From: Candidatus Fermentibacter danicus
GTDB lineage: Bacteria; Fermentibacterota; Fermentibacteria; Fermentibacterales; Fermentibacteraceae
Direction: 5' to 3'
DNA length: 44,755 nt
NCBI GenBank assembly: GCA_001618605.1
Contig: LKHC01000001.1
Coordinates: 1 to 44,755 of the forward strand
The notes under the pieces are model-generated. The model saw nothing but the letters and a program-made list of their open reading frames with translations, had not been told where the DNA came from and searched no databases. A program made the translations under genes and the position numbers. Position 1 is the first letter of the stretch, and each line of letters starts with the position of its first letter. Of the stretch, positions 8,821 through 17,480 are shown piece by piece.

Positions 8821-10305
8821 ATGCGCAAGCCGGTCCCAGGCTGGCTCGCGGCTTCGGCCGGAGTCGCTCTCCTGGCCCTGTCGCTGGTACAGACGACCCC
8901 CAGGGCGGCGGCCGAGCCGGCTTCGGCAAGGATGACCGCAGCCGAACTCTTCATGGACGTCTACGGCATGACGCGATCCGCCTATGTCGATTCCGTCGGA
9001 TCAGCCGATCTCATAGAGGCGGCCATCGAAGGCATGCTCCTCTCGCTGGACCCGAACAGCATGCTGCTCACCCCAGACCAGTACGACGACCTGCGCGTCC
9101 AGCTCGAGGGTTCGTTCGAGGGCGTGGGGATAACGCTCGGACAGCGTAACGGCTGGCTCACGGTGGTATCCCCTCTCGAGGGCACCCCCGCCTACCGCAA
9201 CGGGATACGGTCCGGCGACCGGATAGTCCGGATAGACAGCATCACCACCAAGGGCATGCTGACGGACCAGGCCGTCTCCATGATCCGCGGCCCCAGAGGG
9301 ACCACGGTCGTTCTGACCATCGAGAGACCAGGCGTCACCGACTCGCTGGTGATACCGATAGAGAGGGACGTGATCGACTATCCTTCCGTCTCCGCCTTTT
9401 TCATGGTGGCCCCCTCGATCGGCTATGTGCGCCTGTCGCGCTTTTCCGAGACTTCAGCCAACGAGGTTCTGGAGGCCGTCGACTCCCTGTCCGGGGAGGG
9501 CGCGTCCAGTATGATCCTCGATCTCCGGGGCAACTCCGGCGGTCTTTTCGCCCCTGCGGTGGATGTGGCCGACATCTTCCTGCCTTCCGGTTCGCTCGTC
9601 GTGACTACGCGCGGTCAGGCCGTGGGCGAACATGACTACTACGCGAGGCGCGCGGTCCTCTATCACGGCGATCTCGCCGTCCTTGTCGACGGCGGAAGCG
9701 CGAGTTCCGCCGAGATCGTGGCAGGAGCCCTGCAGGACAACCAGGCCGCCGTGATCATCGGTCAGAGAACCTTCGGCAAGGGGTCGGTGCAATCCCTCTC
9801 CGACCTCGGGGAGTATCCGGGGCTCGGCCATTACGCGGTCAAGCTGACCACGGCCAGATACTACACCCCGGATGGACGGTGCATAGACAGAACGCTGCGC
9901 GACGACTTCCTCGAGCCGGGGGCCGAGGAGGACTGGGGAATCATGCCCGACATCGAAGTCGAAACCGGGTATGCCGACAGCATAGACGCCCGTCTGGTGC
10001 TGGATCTCGAGGAGGGCGCATTCTTCTTCAACTTTGCGGCCGGATTCGTGATGGAGAACGAGGTGGACGAGGGATTCTGGCCCGACTCCGCCGTCCTCTC
10101 CTCCTTCGAAACCTGGCTCGCCTCCGAGGGCTTCACCTGCGACGAGGACACATGGGCCGGGAGCAGGGTCTACATCGAGCGCGCACTCCTCCGGGAGATC
10201 GCTCTGCGCGTGTGGGACATGGATACCTACTACCGGGTCACCGCTCCTCACGACGAGTGGATCCAGTGCGCGATATCGTACTTCCGGGAGGTGGAGGGCG
10301 AATGA
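8821..10305 (+). CDS. Carboxy-terminal processing protease (S41 family)
   Basis: Exported serine protease of the CtpA/Prc type. A signal peptide is visible (MRKPVPGWLAASAGVALLAL, cleavage near the RAAA-EP region). A PDZ domain follows at about 90-180 (FEGVGITLGQRNGWLTVVSP, then GIRSGDRIVRID). The S41 domain has LRGNSGGLF, the catalytic Ser in SASSAEIVAGALQD and the catalytic Lys in RTFGKGSVQSL. The C-terminal 120 residues are acidic and family-atypical. ATG 8821 is preferred over the in-frame GTG at 8812 because AAAGGTGA then serves as its ribosome site. Confidence 0.9.
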   Translation: MRKPVPGWLAASAGVALLALSLVQTTPRAAAEPASARMTAAELFMDVYGMTRSAYVDSVGSADLIEAAIEGMLLSLDPNSMLLTPDQYDDLRVQLEGSFEGVGITLGQRNGWLTVVSPLEGTPAYRNGIRSGDRIVRIDSITTKGMLTDQAVSMIRGPRGTTVVLTIERPGVTDSLVIPIERDVIDYPSVSAFFMVAPSIGYVRLSRFSETSANEVLEAVDSLSGEGASSMILDLRGNSGGLFAPAVDVADIFLPSGSLVVTTRGQAVGEHDYYARRAVLYHGDLAVLVDGGSASSAEIVAGALQDNQAAVIIGQRTFGKGSVQSLSDLGEYPGLGHYAVKLTTARYYTPDGRCIDRTLRDDFLEPGAEEDWGIMPDIEVETGYADSIDARLVLDLEEGAFFFNFAAGFVMENEVDEGFWPDSAVLSSFETWLASEGFTCDEDTWAGSRVYIERALLREIALRVWDMDTYYRVTAPHDEWIQCAISYFREVEGE

Positions 10306-11693
10306 GGATCGTCTTCGGCACCTCCGGCTGGCGGGGAGTGATCGCCCGCGACTTCACCGAGGAGCGCGTCAACAGGGTGATCGACGCCATCGCAGTGTTC
10401 CTGCGCGAATCCGGCGAGTCCGGGATAATCGTAGGGGGGGACACCCGCTTTCTGTCTCCCGAACTCGCCCGTGACGCGGCCACGAGGCTTTCCGCGGCCG
10501 GCTTCGAAGTCCGCCTTGCCGACCGCCCCGTACCAACGCCAGTTCTTTCCCACGCCGTGAGGAGGCTCCGTCTCGGCGGCGTGATCAACTTCACGGCCAG
10601 CCACAACCCGTTCATGTACAACGGCATCAAGTTTTCACCCGGACATGGGGGCCCCGCTCCGTCATCGGTCACGACCAGGATCGAGGAACTCATCGAAGCG
10701 GGAGCTTCGCCGGAAGCCGGAAGCGGGTCGCTCACGGTCGAGGATTTCGTCACGCCCTACACCGGGGATCTCGAACTCCTCGTGAAGCGCGACGTGATAG
10801 CCGGAAGCGGCCTCCGCGCCGTGTACGACGCCTTCAACGGCACCGGGAGCGGAATCCTCGATGTCTTCCTGCAGCATTCGGGCGCATCCGTAAGGACCAT
10901 TCACGGCAGACGCGACCCGCTCTTCGACGGCCGGCATCCCGAACCGAACGAGAAGGGTCTGGCCGGCCTCTCCGAACAGGTCACGGTCAGCCGGGCCTCC
11001 GTCGGACTCGCCACGGACGGCGATGCGGACAGATTCGGCCTCGTGGACGAGGAGGGCGGCTACGTCTCCCCCCACGACTACCTGGCGCTTCTCTTCGAAT
11101 ACCTCGTCAGGGACAGGGGGATGGAGGGCATCGGAGTCCGTTCGACGACCACCGGCAGCCTCATGGACCGTGTTGCAGCGAGCCTCGGCCGAGATGTCGT
11201 GGAGACCCCGGTCGGTTTCAAGCATCTCGGTGCGGTCATGCTCGAGAGGAGCGTCGTACTGGCGGGGGAGGAGAGCGGGGGGCTGTCGATAGGCGGCCAT
11301 GTGCCGGAGAAGGACGGCATCCTCGCATGCCTGCTCGCGTGCGAGATGTGCGCCCGGAGAGGCGTGGGCCTTGCCGTCCAGCTCCGCGACTTCTGGAGCA
11401 GATACGGGAGGCTCGCTCACAGGCGCATCGATCTCGGGCTCGCGGACGGAATCGGCGATACGGTACGGAAGCTGTTCATAGAGAATACGCCGCCTTCGCT
11501 GGGGGATCTCGCAGTCGAGCGGGTCGATTCACGCGACGGAAGGAAGCTCGTCCTCGCGGGAGGCGCGTCGGTGCTCGTAAGGATGAGCGGGACCGAGCCG
11601 CTCGCGAGGTTCTATCTCGAGTCAGGAACCGATGCCGGGCTGGACGTCCTCGAATCCTCGATCAGGGCCGCGATCGGCGCCCCGCAGGGATAG
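10302..11693 (+). CDS. Phosphoglucomutase/phosphomannomutase family protein
   Basis: Alpha-D-phosphohexomutase, 463 residues with four domains. The start FGTSGWRGVIARDFT precedes the phosphoserine loop TASHNP. The Mg-binding loop is DGDADRFG, the sugar-binding loop is GEESGG and the phosphate-binding C-terminal loop is RMSGTEPLAR. It interconverts hexose 1- and 6-phosphates. Phosphoglucomutase, phosphomannomutase or phosphoglucosamine mutase activity cannot be told apart from sequence alone. It overlaps the protease stop by 4 bp (ATGA). Confidence 0.88.
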   Translation: MRIVFGTSGWRGVIARDFTEERVNRVIDAIAVFLRESGESGIIVGGDTRFLSPELARDAATRLSAAGFEVRLADRPVPTPVLSHAVRRLRLGGVINFTASHNPFMYNGIKFSPGHGGPAPSSVTTRIEELIEAGASPEAGSGSLTVEDFVTPYTGDLELLVKRDVIAGSGLRAVYDAFNGTGSGILDVFLQHSGASVRTIHGRRDPLFDGRHPEPNEKGLAGLSEQVTVSRASVGLATDGDADRFGLVDEEGGYVSPHDYLALLFEYLVRDRGMEGIGVRSTTTGSLMDRVAASLGRDVVETPVGFKHLGAVMLERSVVLAGEESGGLSIGGHVPEKDGILACLLACEMCARRGVGLAVQLRDFWSRYGRLAHRRIDLGLADGIGDTVRKLFIENTPPSLGDLAVERVDSRDGRKLVLAGGASVLVRMSGTEPLARFYLESGTDAGLDVLESSIRAAIGAPQG

Positions 11694-11699
11694 CCGCCG

Positions 11700-12200
11700 A
11701 TGATGCAGCTCGATCCCCGGGATCTCACTCTGGACATCGCCAGCCTCAGGACCGGGAGCAACACCGGCTCCTTCGAGATCGACACGGCAGCGGTCGACTG
11801 GCGGATCGAGGACGTCACGCCGGAAACGCCGGGGGGAACCCTCGATCTCGACGTGAACTATACCGACCGTTCGATAATCGTGAGGGGCAGGTTCAGGGCC
11901 GGGTTCGCCACCGTGTGCGCCCGGTGCCTCGAAAAGGCCGTCTTCGAGGTGACTGAAGAGGTTTTCGCCGCCTATTCTAAGGATGGCGGCGGTGATGCAG
12001 ACGCGGATGTCGAGAGACTTCCGCGGGACGGCAGAAGCCTGCCGCTACTTGACGCTGTTCGTGAAGCGGTAATACTTTCGCTCCCCGGAAAGCCGCTTTG
12101 CCGCGAGGATTGTCGCGGTCTCTGCCAGGTGTGCGGGGAAAATCTGAACGTCAGCCGGTGCGGGCATGAAGGTGCCTCGGACGCCGGATGTGTTCGTTGA
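11700..12200 (+). CDS. YceD/DUF177 family protein
   Basis: The 166-residue product has the family's CARCL motif near the middle and a C-terminal cysteine cluster (CREDCRGLCQVCG) typical of YceD. YceD proteins are linked to 23S rRNA or ribosome assembly and regularly sit directly before rpmF, as here (37 bp). Two adjacent ATGs (11700 and 11703) are possible starts. It begins the conserved yceD-rpmF-plsX-fab cluster. Confidence 0.87.
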   Translation: MMQLDPRDLTLDIASLRTGSNTGSFEIDTAAVDWRIEDVTPETPGGTLDLDVNYTDRSIIVRGRFRAGFATVCARCLEKAVFEVTEEVFAAYSKDGGGDADADVERLPRDGRSLPLLDAVREAVILSLPGKPLCREDCRGLCQVCGENLNVSRCGHEGASDAGCVR

Positions 12201-12237
12201 ACCGGGCCGGGACGGGTGCCCGGCGGAAGGATGAACG

Positions 12238-12420
12238 ATGCCAGTTCCGAAGAGAAGAACATCCACTACGAGGCGCGACAAGCGGCGCACCCACTGGAAG
12301 CTGACCGCAGGTTCGACCAGCTCGTGCCCGAAATGCGGCGAACCCAGGCTGCCGCACAGGATCTGCAGGCACTGCGGATTCTATGACGGCCGCCAGGTCA
12401 CCGAGGCCAGGACCGAGTAA
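12238..12420 (+). CDS. rpmF: 50S ribosomal protein L32
   Basis: The 60-residue product begins MPVPKRRTSTTRRDKRR and has a zinc ribbon made of CPKC and CRHC, so this is the zinc-binding form of L32. The ribosome site is GGAAGGA. It is placed between yceD and plsX, the conserved bacterial order that links ribosome and lipid synthesis. Confidence 0.96.
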   Translation: MPVPKRRTSTTRRDKRRTHWKLTAGSTSSCPKCGEPRLPHRICRHCGFYDGRQVTEARTE

Positions 12421-12429
12421 GGCGGACGT

Positions 12430-13479
12430 TTGTCGCCGGAAGTCCGGGTCGCGGTCGATGCGATGGGCGGGGACAGGGGGCCGTCCGTCGTCGTGGAGGG
12501 TGCGGTCGAGTTCTTTCGCAGCGGGCCCGCCGGGTTCACCGAAGGGGTCGAGCTGACTCTCGTCGGCGACACCGCCGTACTCGAACCCCTCATGACGAAG
12601 GCCGGCGCGGGGCGTCATCCGATAAGACTGCACCACGCGAGCCAGATCATCGGCATGGACGAGCATCCTGCCGAAGCCCTCAAGTCCAAGCCCGACAGCT
12701 CGATCATGGTCATGGCCGGTCTGCAGAAGGCCGGGAGGGTAGATGCGATGGCGGGGCTGGGTAACACCGGGGTCATGATGGCCGCCAGCCTGTTCGCCCT
12801 CGGCCGCCTCGACGGCGTTTCGCGTCCGGCCATCGCGGCCACCTTCCCGACCCTGGGCAATCCGGCCGTCGTGCTGGACGTAGGCGCGAACGTCGGATGC
12901 AAGCCCGACAACCTCCGCCAGTTCGCGCTCATGGGATCGGCGTACTCGAGGGGAGTATTCGGCATCCCGAATCCCCGGGTCGCCCTCCTCAATGTAGGCT
13001 CCGAGCGGACCAAGGGTTCGCCCGTCGAGCAGGAAACCTACGAGATGCTCGAACACGGCTCCTCCAACCTCAATTTCACAGGAAACATCGAGGGGGACGG
13101 GATTCTCAAGGGGGAGGCGGACGTCGTAGTCTGCGACGGATTCGTCGGCAACATCGTGCTGAAGTTCACCGAATCCATCTCGGACCTGATCGGCGGCGCT
13201 CTGTTCTCCGAAATGTCCGGACACTGGTACAGCCGTGCCGGTTTCCTCCTGATGAGATCCGCGTTCAGCACCCTCTGGAAGAGCCTCGACTCCGCGGAAT
13301 ACGGCGGGGCGCCCCTTCTGGGTCTGAACGGCGTTTCGATAGTAGCCCACGGCAATTCCAACCCTAAGGCGATAAGGAATGCGGTCGCCGCCGCCTGCGG
13401 CTTCCACAGGAGCGGAGTGAACCGCATGATATCGGAGGGGCTGAGAGGCATGACGGCACTCCGCGGGGAGAACCAGTGA
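12430..13479 (+). CDS. plsX: Phosphate acyltransferase PlsX
   Basis: Converts acyl-ACP and phosphate to acyl-phosphate for glycerolipid synthesis. The 349-residue product has the signature VAVDAMGGDRGP at the start, DEHPAEALKSKPDSS and the conserved NVGSERTKG and VCDGFVGNI motifs. The start is TTG at 12430, since no ATG or GTG lies between rpmF and the conserved N terminus. Its stop overlaps the fabH GTG. Confidence 0.94.
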   Translation: MSPEVRVAVDAMGGDRGPSVVVEGAVEFFRSGPAGFTEGVELTLVGDTAVLEPLMTKAGAGRHPIRLHHASQIIGMDEHPAEALKSKPDSSIMVMAGLQKAGRVDAMAGLGNTGVMMAASLFALGRLDGVSRPAIAATFPTLGNPAVVLDVGANVGCKPDNLRQFALMGSAYSRGVFGIPNPRVALLNVGSERTKGSPVEQETYEMLEHGSSNLNFTGNIEGDGILKGEADVVVCDGFVGNIVLKFTESISDLIGGALFSEMSGHWYSRAGFLLMRSAFSTLWKSLDSAEYGGAPLLGLNGVSIVAHGNSNPKAIRNAVAAACGFHRSGVNRMISEGLRGMTALRGENQ

Positions 13480-14465
13480 AGAGACAAGCCTTCATAACAG
13501 GCACTGGACACGCAGTGCCGGAAGCGATCCTTACCAATGCCGACCTCGAGAAGATGGTGGACACTTCCGACGAGTGGATAACCACACGCACCGGCATAAA
13601 GACTAGGCACATAACGGATTCCAACACGGCTACCTCCGATCTCGCGACCACTGCGGCGGCCCGCGCCATGGAGGCCGCAGGCTGGAAGCCGGAGGACGTG
13701 CAGGCCCTGTTCATCGCAACCGTCACCCCGGATCACGCCTTCCCTGCAACCGCCTGCCTGGTCGCCGACAGGCTCGGGCTGTCACGCGTACCTGCCTGGG
13801 ACTTCGCAGCTGGATGCAGCGGGTTCGTCTACGGTCTGATCCAGGCCAGGGCCTTCGTGGAATCGGGGATTTTCGACAGGATTCTTGTGATCGGAGCCGA
13901 ATGCCTGACCAAGATCACCAACTGGAAGGACAGGGCGAGCTGCGTCCTCTTCGGTGACGGGGCGGGAGCCGCAGCGATCTCGAGCCAGGGGCCCGGCGGG
14001 CTGCTGGGGGGATACCACTGGGGCAGCGACGGAGCGATAAGCGATCTCCTGGTGCAGGCCGCAGGCGGGTCGCGGAATCCCGCCACCCACGAGACCGTCG
14101 AAGCCGGCATGCACTACATCGCCATGAACGGCTCGGAGACTTTCAAGCACGCGGTCAGGGCCATGAGGGAGTCCTGCCTGCTCGCCCTCGAGATGGACGG
14201 GACGGACAAGTCGGATGTCGATCTGCTGATCTCACACCAGGCCAACTACAGGATAATCGACGCCACGGCGAGGGCTCTCGAACTCCCGCCGGAGAAGGTC
14301 TATGTCAATATCGACAGGTACGGCAACACATCCTCGGCCTCCATTCCGATCGCTCTGGACGAAGCCATGAGGAGGGGTATCATCACCCCGCCCAAGACCG
14401 TCGTTCTCGCAGCCTTCGGCGCCGGTCTCACCTGGGCCGGAATCATAGTCAAGTGGAACGGGTGA
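13476..14465 (+). CDS. fabH: Beta-ketoacyl-ACP synthase III
   Basis: Condenses acyl-CoA with malonyl-ACP to start fatty-acid synthesis. The 329-residue product has the catalytic Cys114 in DFAAGCSGFVYG, the His in SHQANYRI and the Asn in RYGNTSSASIPIAL, so the Cys-His-Asn triad is complete. The GTG start overlaps the plsX stop. In many bacteria fabD follows fabH, but here fabG follows directly after 40 bp. Confidence 0.95.
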   Translation: MKRQAFITGTGHAVPEAILTNADLEKMVDTSDEWITTRTGIKTRHITDSNTATSDLATTAAARAMEAAGWKPEDVQALFIATVTPDHAFPATACLVADRLGLSRVPAWDFAAGCSGFVYGLIQARAFVESGIFDRILVIGAECLTKITNWKDRASCVLFGDGAGAAAISSQGPGGLLGGYHWGSDGAISDLLVQAAGGSRNPATHETVEAGMHYIAMNGSETFKHAVRAMRESCLLALEMDGTDKSDVDLLISHQANYRIIDATARALELPPEKVYVNIDRYGNTSSASIPIALDEAMRRGIITPPKTVVLAAFGAGLTWAGIIVKWNG

Positions 14466-14505
14466 GCCACCGCTGCGAGCGGTTGCGGAACATGAAGGGA
14501 GGCTT

Positions 14506-15237
14506 ATGACACCTGGAACGAGAACGGCGATAGTCACGGGAGCTGCGCGGGGGATAGGACTGGCCGTCTCCGAAAGGCTCATCGCCGATGGCTGGACGAT
14601 CGCAGCCTGCGATATGCTGGAGGACAGGCTCCGCGAGGAAGCAGCCCGTCTGGGAGATAGTTACAGACCCTATCGCCTGGATGTCACCTCCGAAAACGAC
14701 GTTAACACAGTCTGTGAACGCATCGCAGAGGAGAATCCCCCTGTTCTCGGGCTGGTTAACAACGCCGGCGTAACACGCGACAGCCTCCTCATGAGGATGG
14801 ACGCCGAGGCGTGGGATCTGGTGCTGAAGGTGAACCTCACGGGCGCCTTCCTCATGACGAAGGCCGTCTCGCGGCAGATGATGAGGCGGAGGGCGGGTTC
14901 CATCGTGAATCTCTCCTCGGTCGTCGCCCTCGTGGGGAGCGCCGGACAGGCGAACTACGCCGCGAGCAAGGGCGGACTCATAGGGTTCACGAAGTCTCTG
15001 GCCAGGGAGCTTGCTTCCAGGAATATCCGCGTTAACGCGATCGCTCCCGGTTTCATCGAGACGGAGATGACCCTCAGCCTTCCCGAGGAGGTCCGGAAGG
15101 GCTATGCCGAGCGCATCCCGCTGGGGAGGATGGGCAAGCCCTCGGACATAGCCGAGGTGACGGCCTTCCTGCTGGGCGACGCGTCCAGCTATGTGAACGG
15201 AATCGTGATACCAGTGGATGGTGGATTGTCAACCTGA
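14506..15237 (+). CDS. fabG: 3-oxoacyl-ACP reductase
   Basis: NADPH-dependent short-chain dehydrogenase that reduces 3-oxoacyl-ACP. The 243-residue product has TGAARGIG for cofactor binding, NNAGVTRD, the catalytic Ser (LSSVVALVGS), and Tyr and Lys in the YAASK motif, then the C-terminal SYVNGIVIPVDGGLS. A GGGAGG ribosome site lies five bases before ATG 14506. It is part of the fab operon. Confidence 0.95.
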   Translation: MTPGTRTAIVTGAARGIGLAVSERLIADGWTIAACDMLEDRLREEAARLGDSYRPYRLDVTSENDVNTVCERIAEENPPVLGLVNNAGVTRDSLLMRMDAEAWDLVLKVNLTGAFLMTKAVSRQMMRRRAGSIVNLSSVVALVGSAGQANYAASKGGLIGFTKSLARELASRNIRVNAIAPGFIETEMTLSLPEEVRKGYAERIPLGRMGKPSDIAEVTAFLLGDASSYVNGIVIPVDGGLST

Positions 15238-15249
15238 GAGGAGAGACAG

Positions 15250-15489
15250 ATGTCCCTCGAGAACCGTGTCACCGAAATAATCGTCAACAAGCTGGGCGTC
15301 AGGGCCGAGGAGGTTTCCGCCGAAGCCAACTTCCAGACCGACCTGGGGGCCGATTCGCTCGATCTCGTGGAACTCATGATGGACTTCGAGGACTCCTTCA
15401 AGCTGAAGATCTCCGACGAGGACTCCTCCTCGCTGAAGAGCGTCGGAGATGTGATCAAGTACCTCAAGGCCCACGGTGTGGAGGAGTAG
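15250..15489 (+). CDS. acpP: Acyl carrier protein
   Basis: The 79-residue acidic protein carries the phosphopantetheine site LGADSLDLVE at Ser36. It lies between fabG and fabF, as in most bacteria, with a strong GAGGAGAG ribosome site. A small hairpin overlaps its stop codon and may adjust the relative output of acpP and fabF. Confidence 0.97.
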   Translation: MSLENRVTEIIVNKLGVRAEEVSAEANFQTDLGADSLDLVELMMDFEDSFKLKISDEDSSSLKSVGDVIKYLKAHGVEE

Positions 15490-15502
15490 CGGCTTAGCCG
15501 CT
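15488..15502 (+). other. Hairpin between acpP and fabF
   Basis: Six-base stem AGCGGC/GCCGCT with a TTA loop, beginning in the acpP stop codon and followed by TTTCC. It could act as a weak terminator or a 3'-end stabiliser that lets acpP mRNA exceed that of fabF. The sequence shows the stem only, and the role is inferred. Confidence 0.4.
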
Positions 15503-15525
15503 TTCCGCGAACGCTCAGCTCAAGG

Positions 15526-16773
15526 ATGGATCAGGTGAAGAGGCGGGTAGCAGTTACGGGCCTGGGCGCCATCAGCCCTGTCGGCCTGAACGTAGCAGAG
15601 TGCTGGTCGAACACAGTGGCCGGCAGGAGCGGCATCGACACGATTACGCTCCTCGATCCCACCCCGTACACCACCCGGATCGCCGGCGAGGTAAAAGGCT
15701 ACGAGGCGGACAGGTTCCTCGACCGCAAGCTGGCGGCAAGATCGGACAGATACACCCAGTTCGCCATCATCGCGGCGAGAGAGGCCTTCGAATCCGCCGG
15801 ACTGGGTGGAGGCGCCGTCGCTCCGGAGCGGCTTGGCGTAATCATAGGCACCGGCATAGGAGGGCTCGGAACGCTCGAGACGGAGCACATAAAGGCTCTG
15901 GAAAAGGGCGTGGACAGGATCAGCCCGTTCTTCTGCCCCATGATGATCGGGAACATGGCCAGCGGTCGTGTCGCCATCGAACTGAACGCCAGGGGAATCA
16001 ACTTCGCGACAGTGACGGCCTGCGCCACCAGCGGCCATGCCATCGCCTGCGCGATGGATGCCATCAGGCTGGGGCGCGCCGACGCCATACTGGCCGGCGG
16101 CGCCGAGGCTCCCATCACGATGATGGGGCTCGGCGGATTCTGCTCCCTCAAGGCGCTCTCCACGAGGAACGACGATCCGAAGACCGCTTCGAGGCCCTTC
16201 GACAGGGAGCGCGACGGTTTCGTCATGGCCGAGGGGGCTTCGGTGGTCGTCCTCGAAGACTATGACTTCGCCGTCAGGAGGGGTGCTCACATCCATGCGG
16301 AACTCCTCGGCGCGGGCATGACGTGCGACGCCTACCACATCACGGCGCCCGCCGAGGGCGGCGAAGGCTCCGCCAGGGCGATGATCCTCGCGATGGAGGA
16401 TGCCGGGATCACTCCTGGAGACGTCGACTACATCAATGCCCACGGAACCTCGACCGAGCTGAACGACGCAGGCGAGACCCAGGCCATCAAGGTGGCGCTC
16501 GGCGAGGATCGCGCCCGCAAGGTGATGATCTCCTCTACGAAGTCCGTCACAGGGCACATGCTGGGAGCCGCGGGAGGTATCGAGCTGATCTTCTCGATAC
16601 TGGCGATGCGCGACGGCATCGTCCCGCCCACGGCGACACTGGTGAACCCCGACCCGGCATGCGATCTGGACTATGTCCCCGGGGAGGCCCGCAAGGCGGA
16701 TGTCCGCTGTGCGCTCAGCAACTCGTTCGGCTTCGGGGGACACAACGTCACCCTGGCGGTCGGCCGCAGATAG
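15526..16773 (+). CDS. fabF: Beta-ketoacyl-ACP synthase II
   Basis: Elongating condensing enzyme of type II fatty-acid synthesis, 415 residues. It has the active Cys in VTACATSGHA and the two His residues in NAHGTSTELND and STKSVTGHMLGAAG. The C-terminal SNSFGFGGHNVTLA is the family terminus. Its TAG stop shares a base with the GTG start of rnc. Confidence 0.95.
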   Translation: MDQVKRRVAVTGLGAISPVGLNVAECWSNTVAGRSGIDTITLLDPTPYTTRIAGEVKGYEADRFLDRKLAARSDRYTQFAIIAAREAFESAGLGGGAVAPERLGVIIGTGIGGLGTLETEHIKALEKGVDRISPFFCPMMIGNMASGRVAIELNARGINFATVTACATSGHAIACAMDAIRLGRADAILAGGAEAPITMMGLGGFCSLKALSTRNDDPKTASRPFDRERDGFVMAEGASVVVLEDYDFAVRRGAHIHAELLGAGMTCDAYHITAPAEGGEGSARAMILAMEDAGITPGDVDYINAHGTSTELNDAGETQAIKVALGEDRARKVMISSTKSVTGHMLGAAGGIELIFSILAMRDGIVPPTATLVNPDPACDLDYVPGEARKADVRCALSNSFGFGGHNVTLAVGRR

Positions 16774-17480
16774 TGCATCCATCGACAGACGACGCCTCCA
16801 CTGCGCTCGACGCGGCGGAGGCGTCGATCGGATACCGGTTCCGTGAACGCGGACTGCTGCTGAGAGCGCTCACGCACAGGTCTGCCGGAGCCGGATCCAA
16901 CTACGAGCTGCTCGAGTTCCTGGGCGACTCGGTCCTGGAGCTGCTGGCCCGCGAGCTGCTTCTGGAAAGGTTTCCCGGCGAAGGGGAGGGGCAGCTCACC
17001 AGGCGCAAGCGATCGCTCGTCTCTGCGAGGGCTCTCGCCGTCGCCGGGAGGAGGCTGGGCCTGGAGAAGTCGATCGTCTCGGGGGGCGGGCTCAGGTTGT
17101 CGGGGGCCATCCTGGCCGATGTGGTGGAGGCGGTCTGCGGGGCCGTCTACCTCGACGCAGGCATCCGGGAGGCACGGTCCGTAATCAGAAACGCCATATT
17201 AGAACGATTGCTGGAGTCCGGATCGGATCCGGGCTCCGACCCGAGGAGCAGGCTCCAGGAGATGTGCCAGGCTGCGGGTCTTCCCCCGCCTGTCTATAGA
17301 GTATCGCGTACCGGCGGACCCGAGCACGAACCGTTGTTCGAGGCCGTGGTCTCTGTCGATCGGAAAGAGGCCGGAACGGGAAGCGGGGCTACCAAGAAGG
17401 AAGCACAGTCCGCCGCCGCCGCCGAGGCGCTAGGCCGGATCCAAGGAGGAGGGGATAATGGATTACTTTCTCTCGGATGA
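16773..17480 (+). CDS. rnc: Ribonuclease III
   Basis: Double-stranded RNA endonuclease for rRNA and mRNA processing. The 235-residue product has the signature NYELLEFLGDSVLELLA with its catalytic Glu and Asp residues and ADVVEAVCGAVYLDAG as the second acidic motif. A C-terminal double-stranded RNA-binding domain ends with ATKKEAQSAAAAEAL. The start is GTG at 16773, overlapping the fabF stop by one base. The fabF-rnc linkage is widely conserved. Its last 23 bp overlap the acyl-CoA dehydrogenase gene. Confidence 0.94.
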   Translation: MHPSTDDASTALDAAEASIGYRFRERGLLLRALTHRSAGAGSNYELLEFLGDSVLELLARELLLERFPGEGEGQLTRRKRSLVSARALAVAGRRLGLEKSIVSGGGLRLSGAILADVVEAVCGAVYLDAGIREARSVIRNAILERLLESGSDPGSDPRSRLQEMCQAAGLPPPVYRVSRTGGPEHEPLFEAVVSVDRKEAGTGSGATKKEAQSAAAAEALGRIQGGGDNGLLSLG

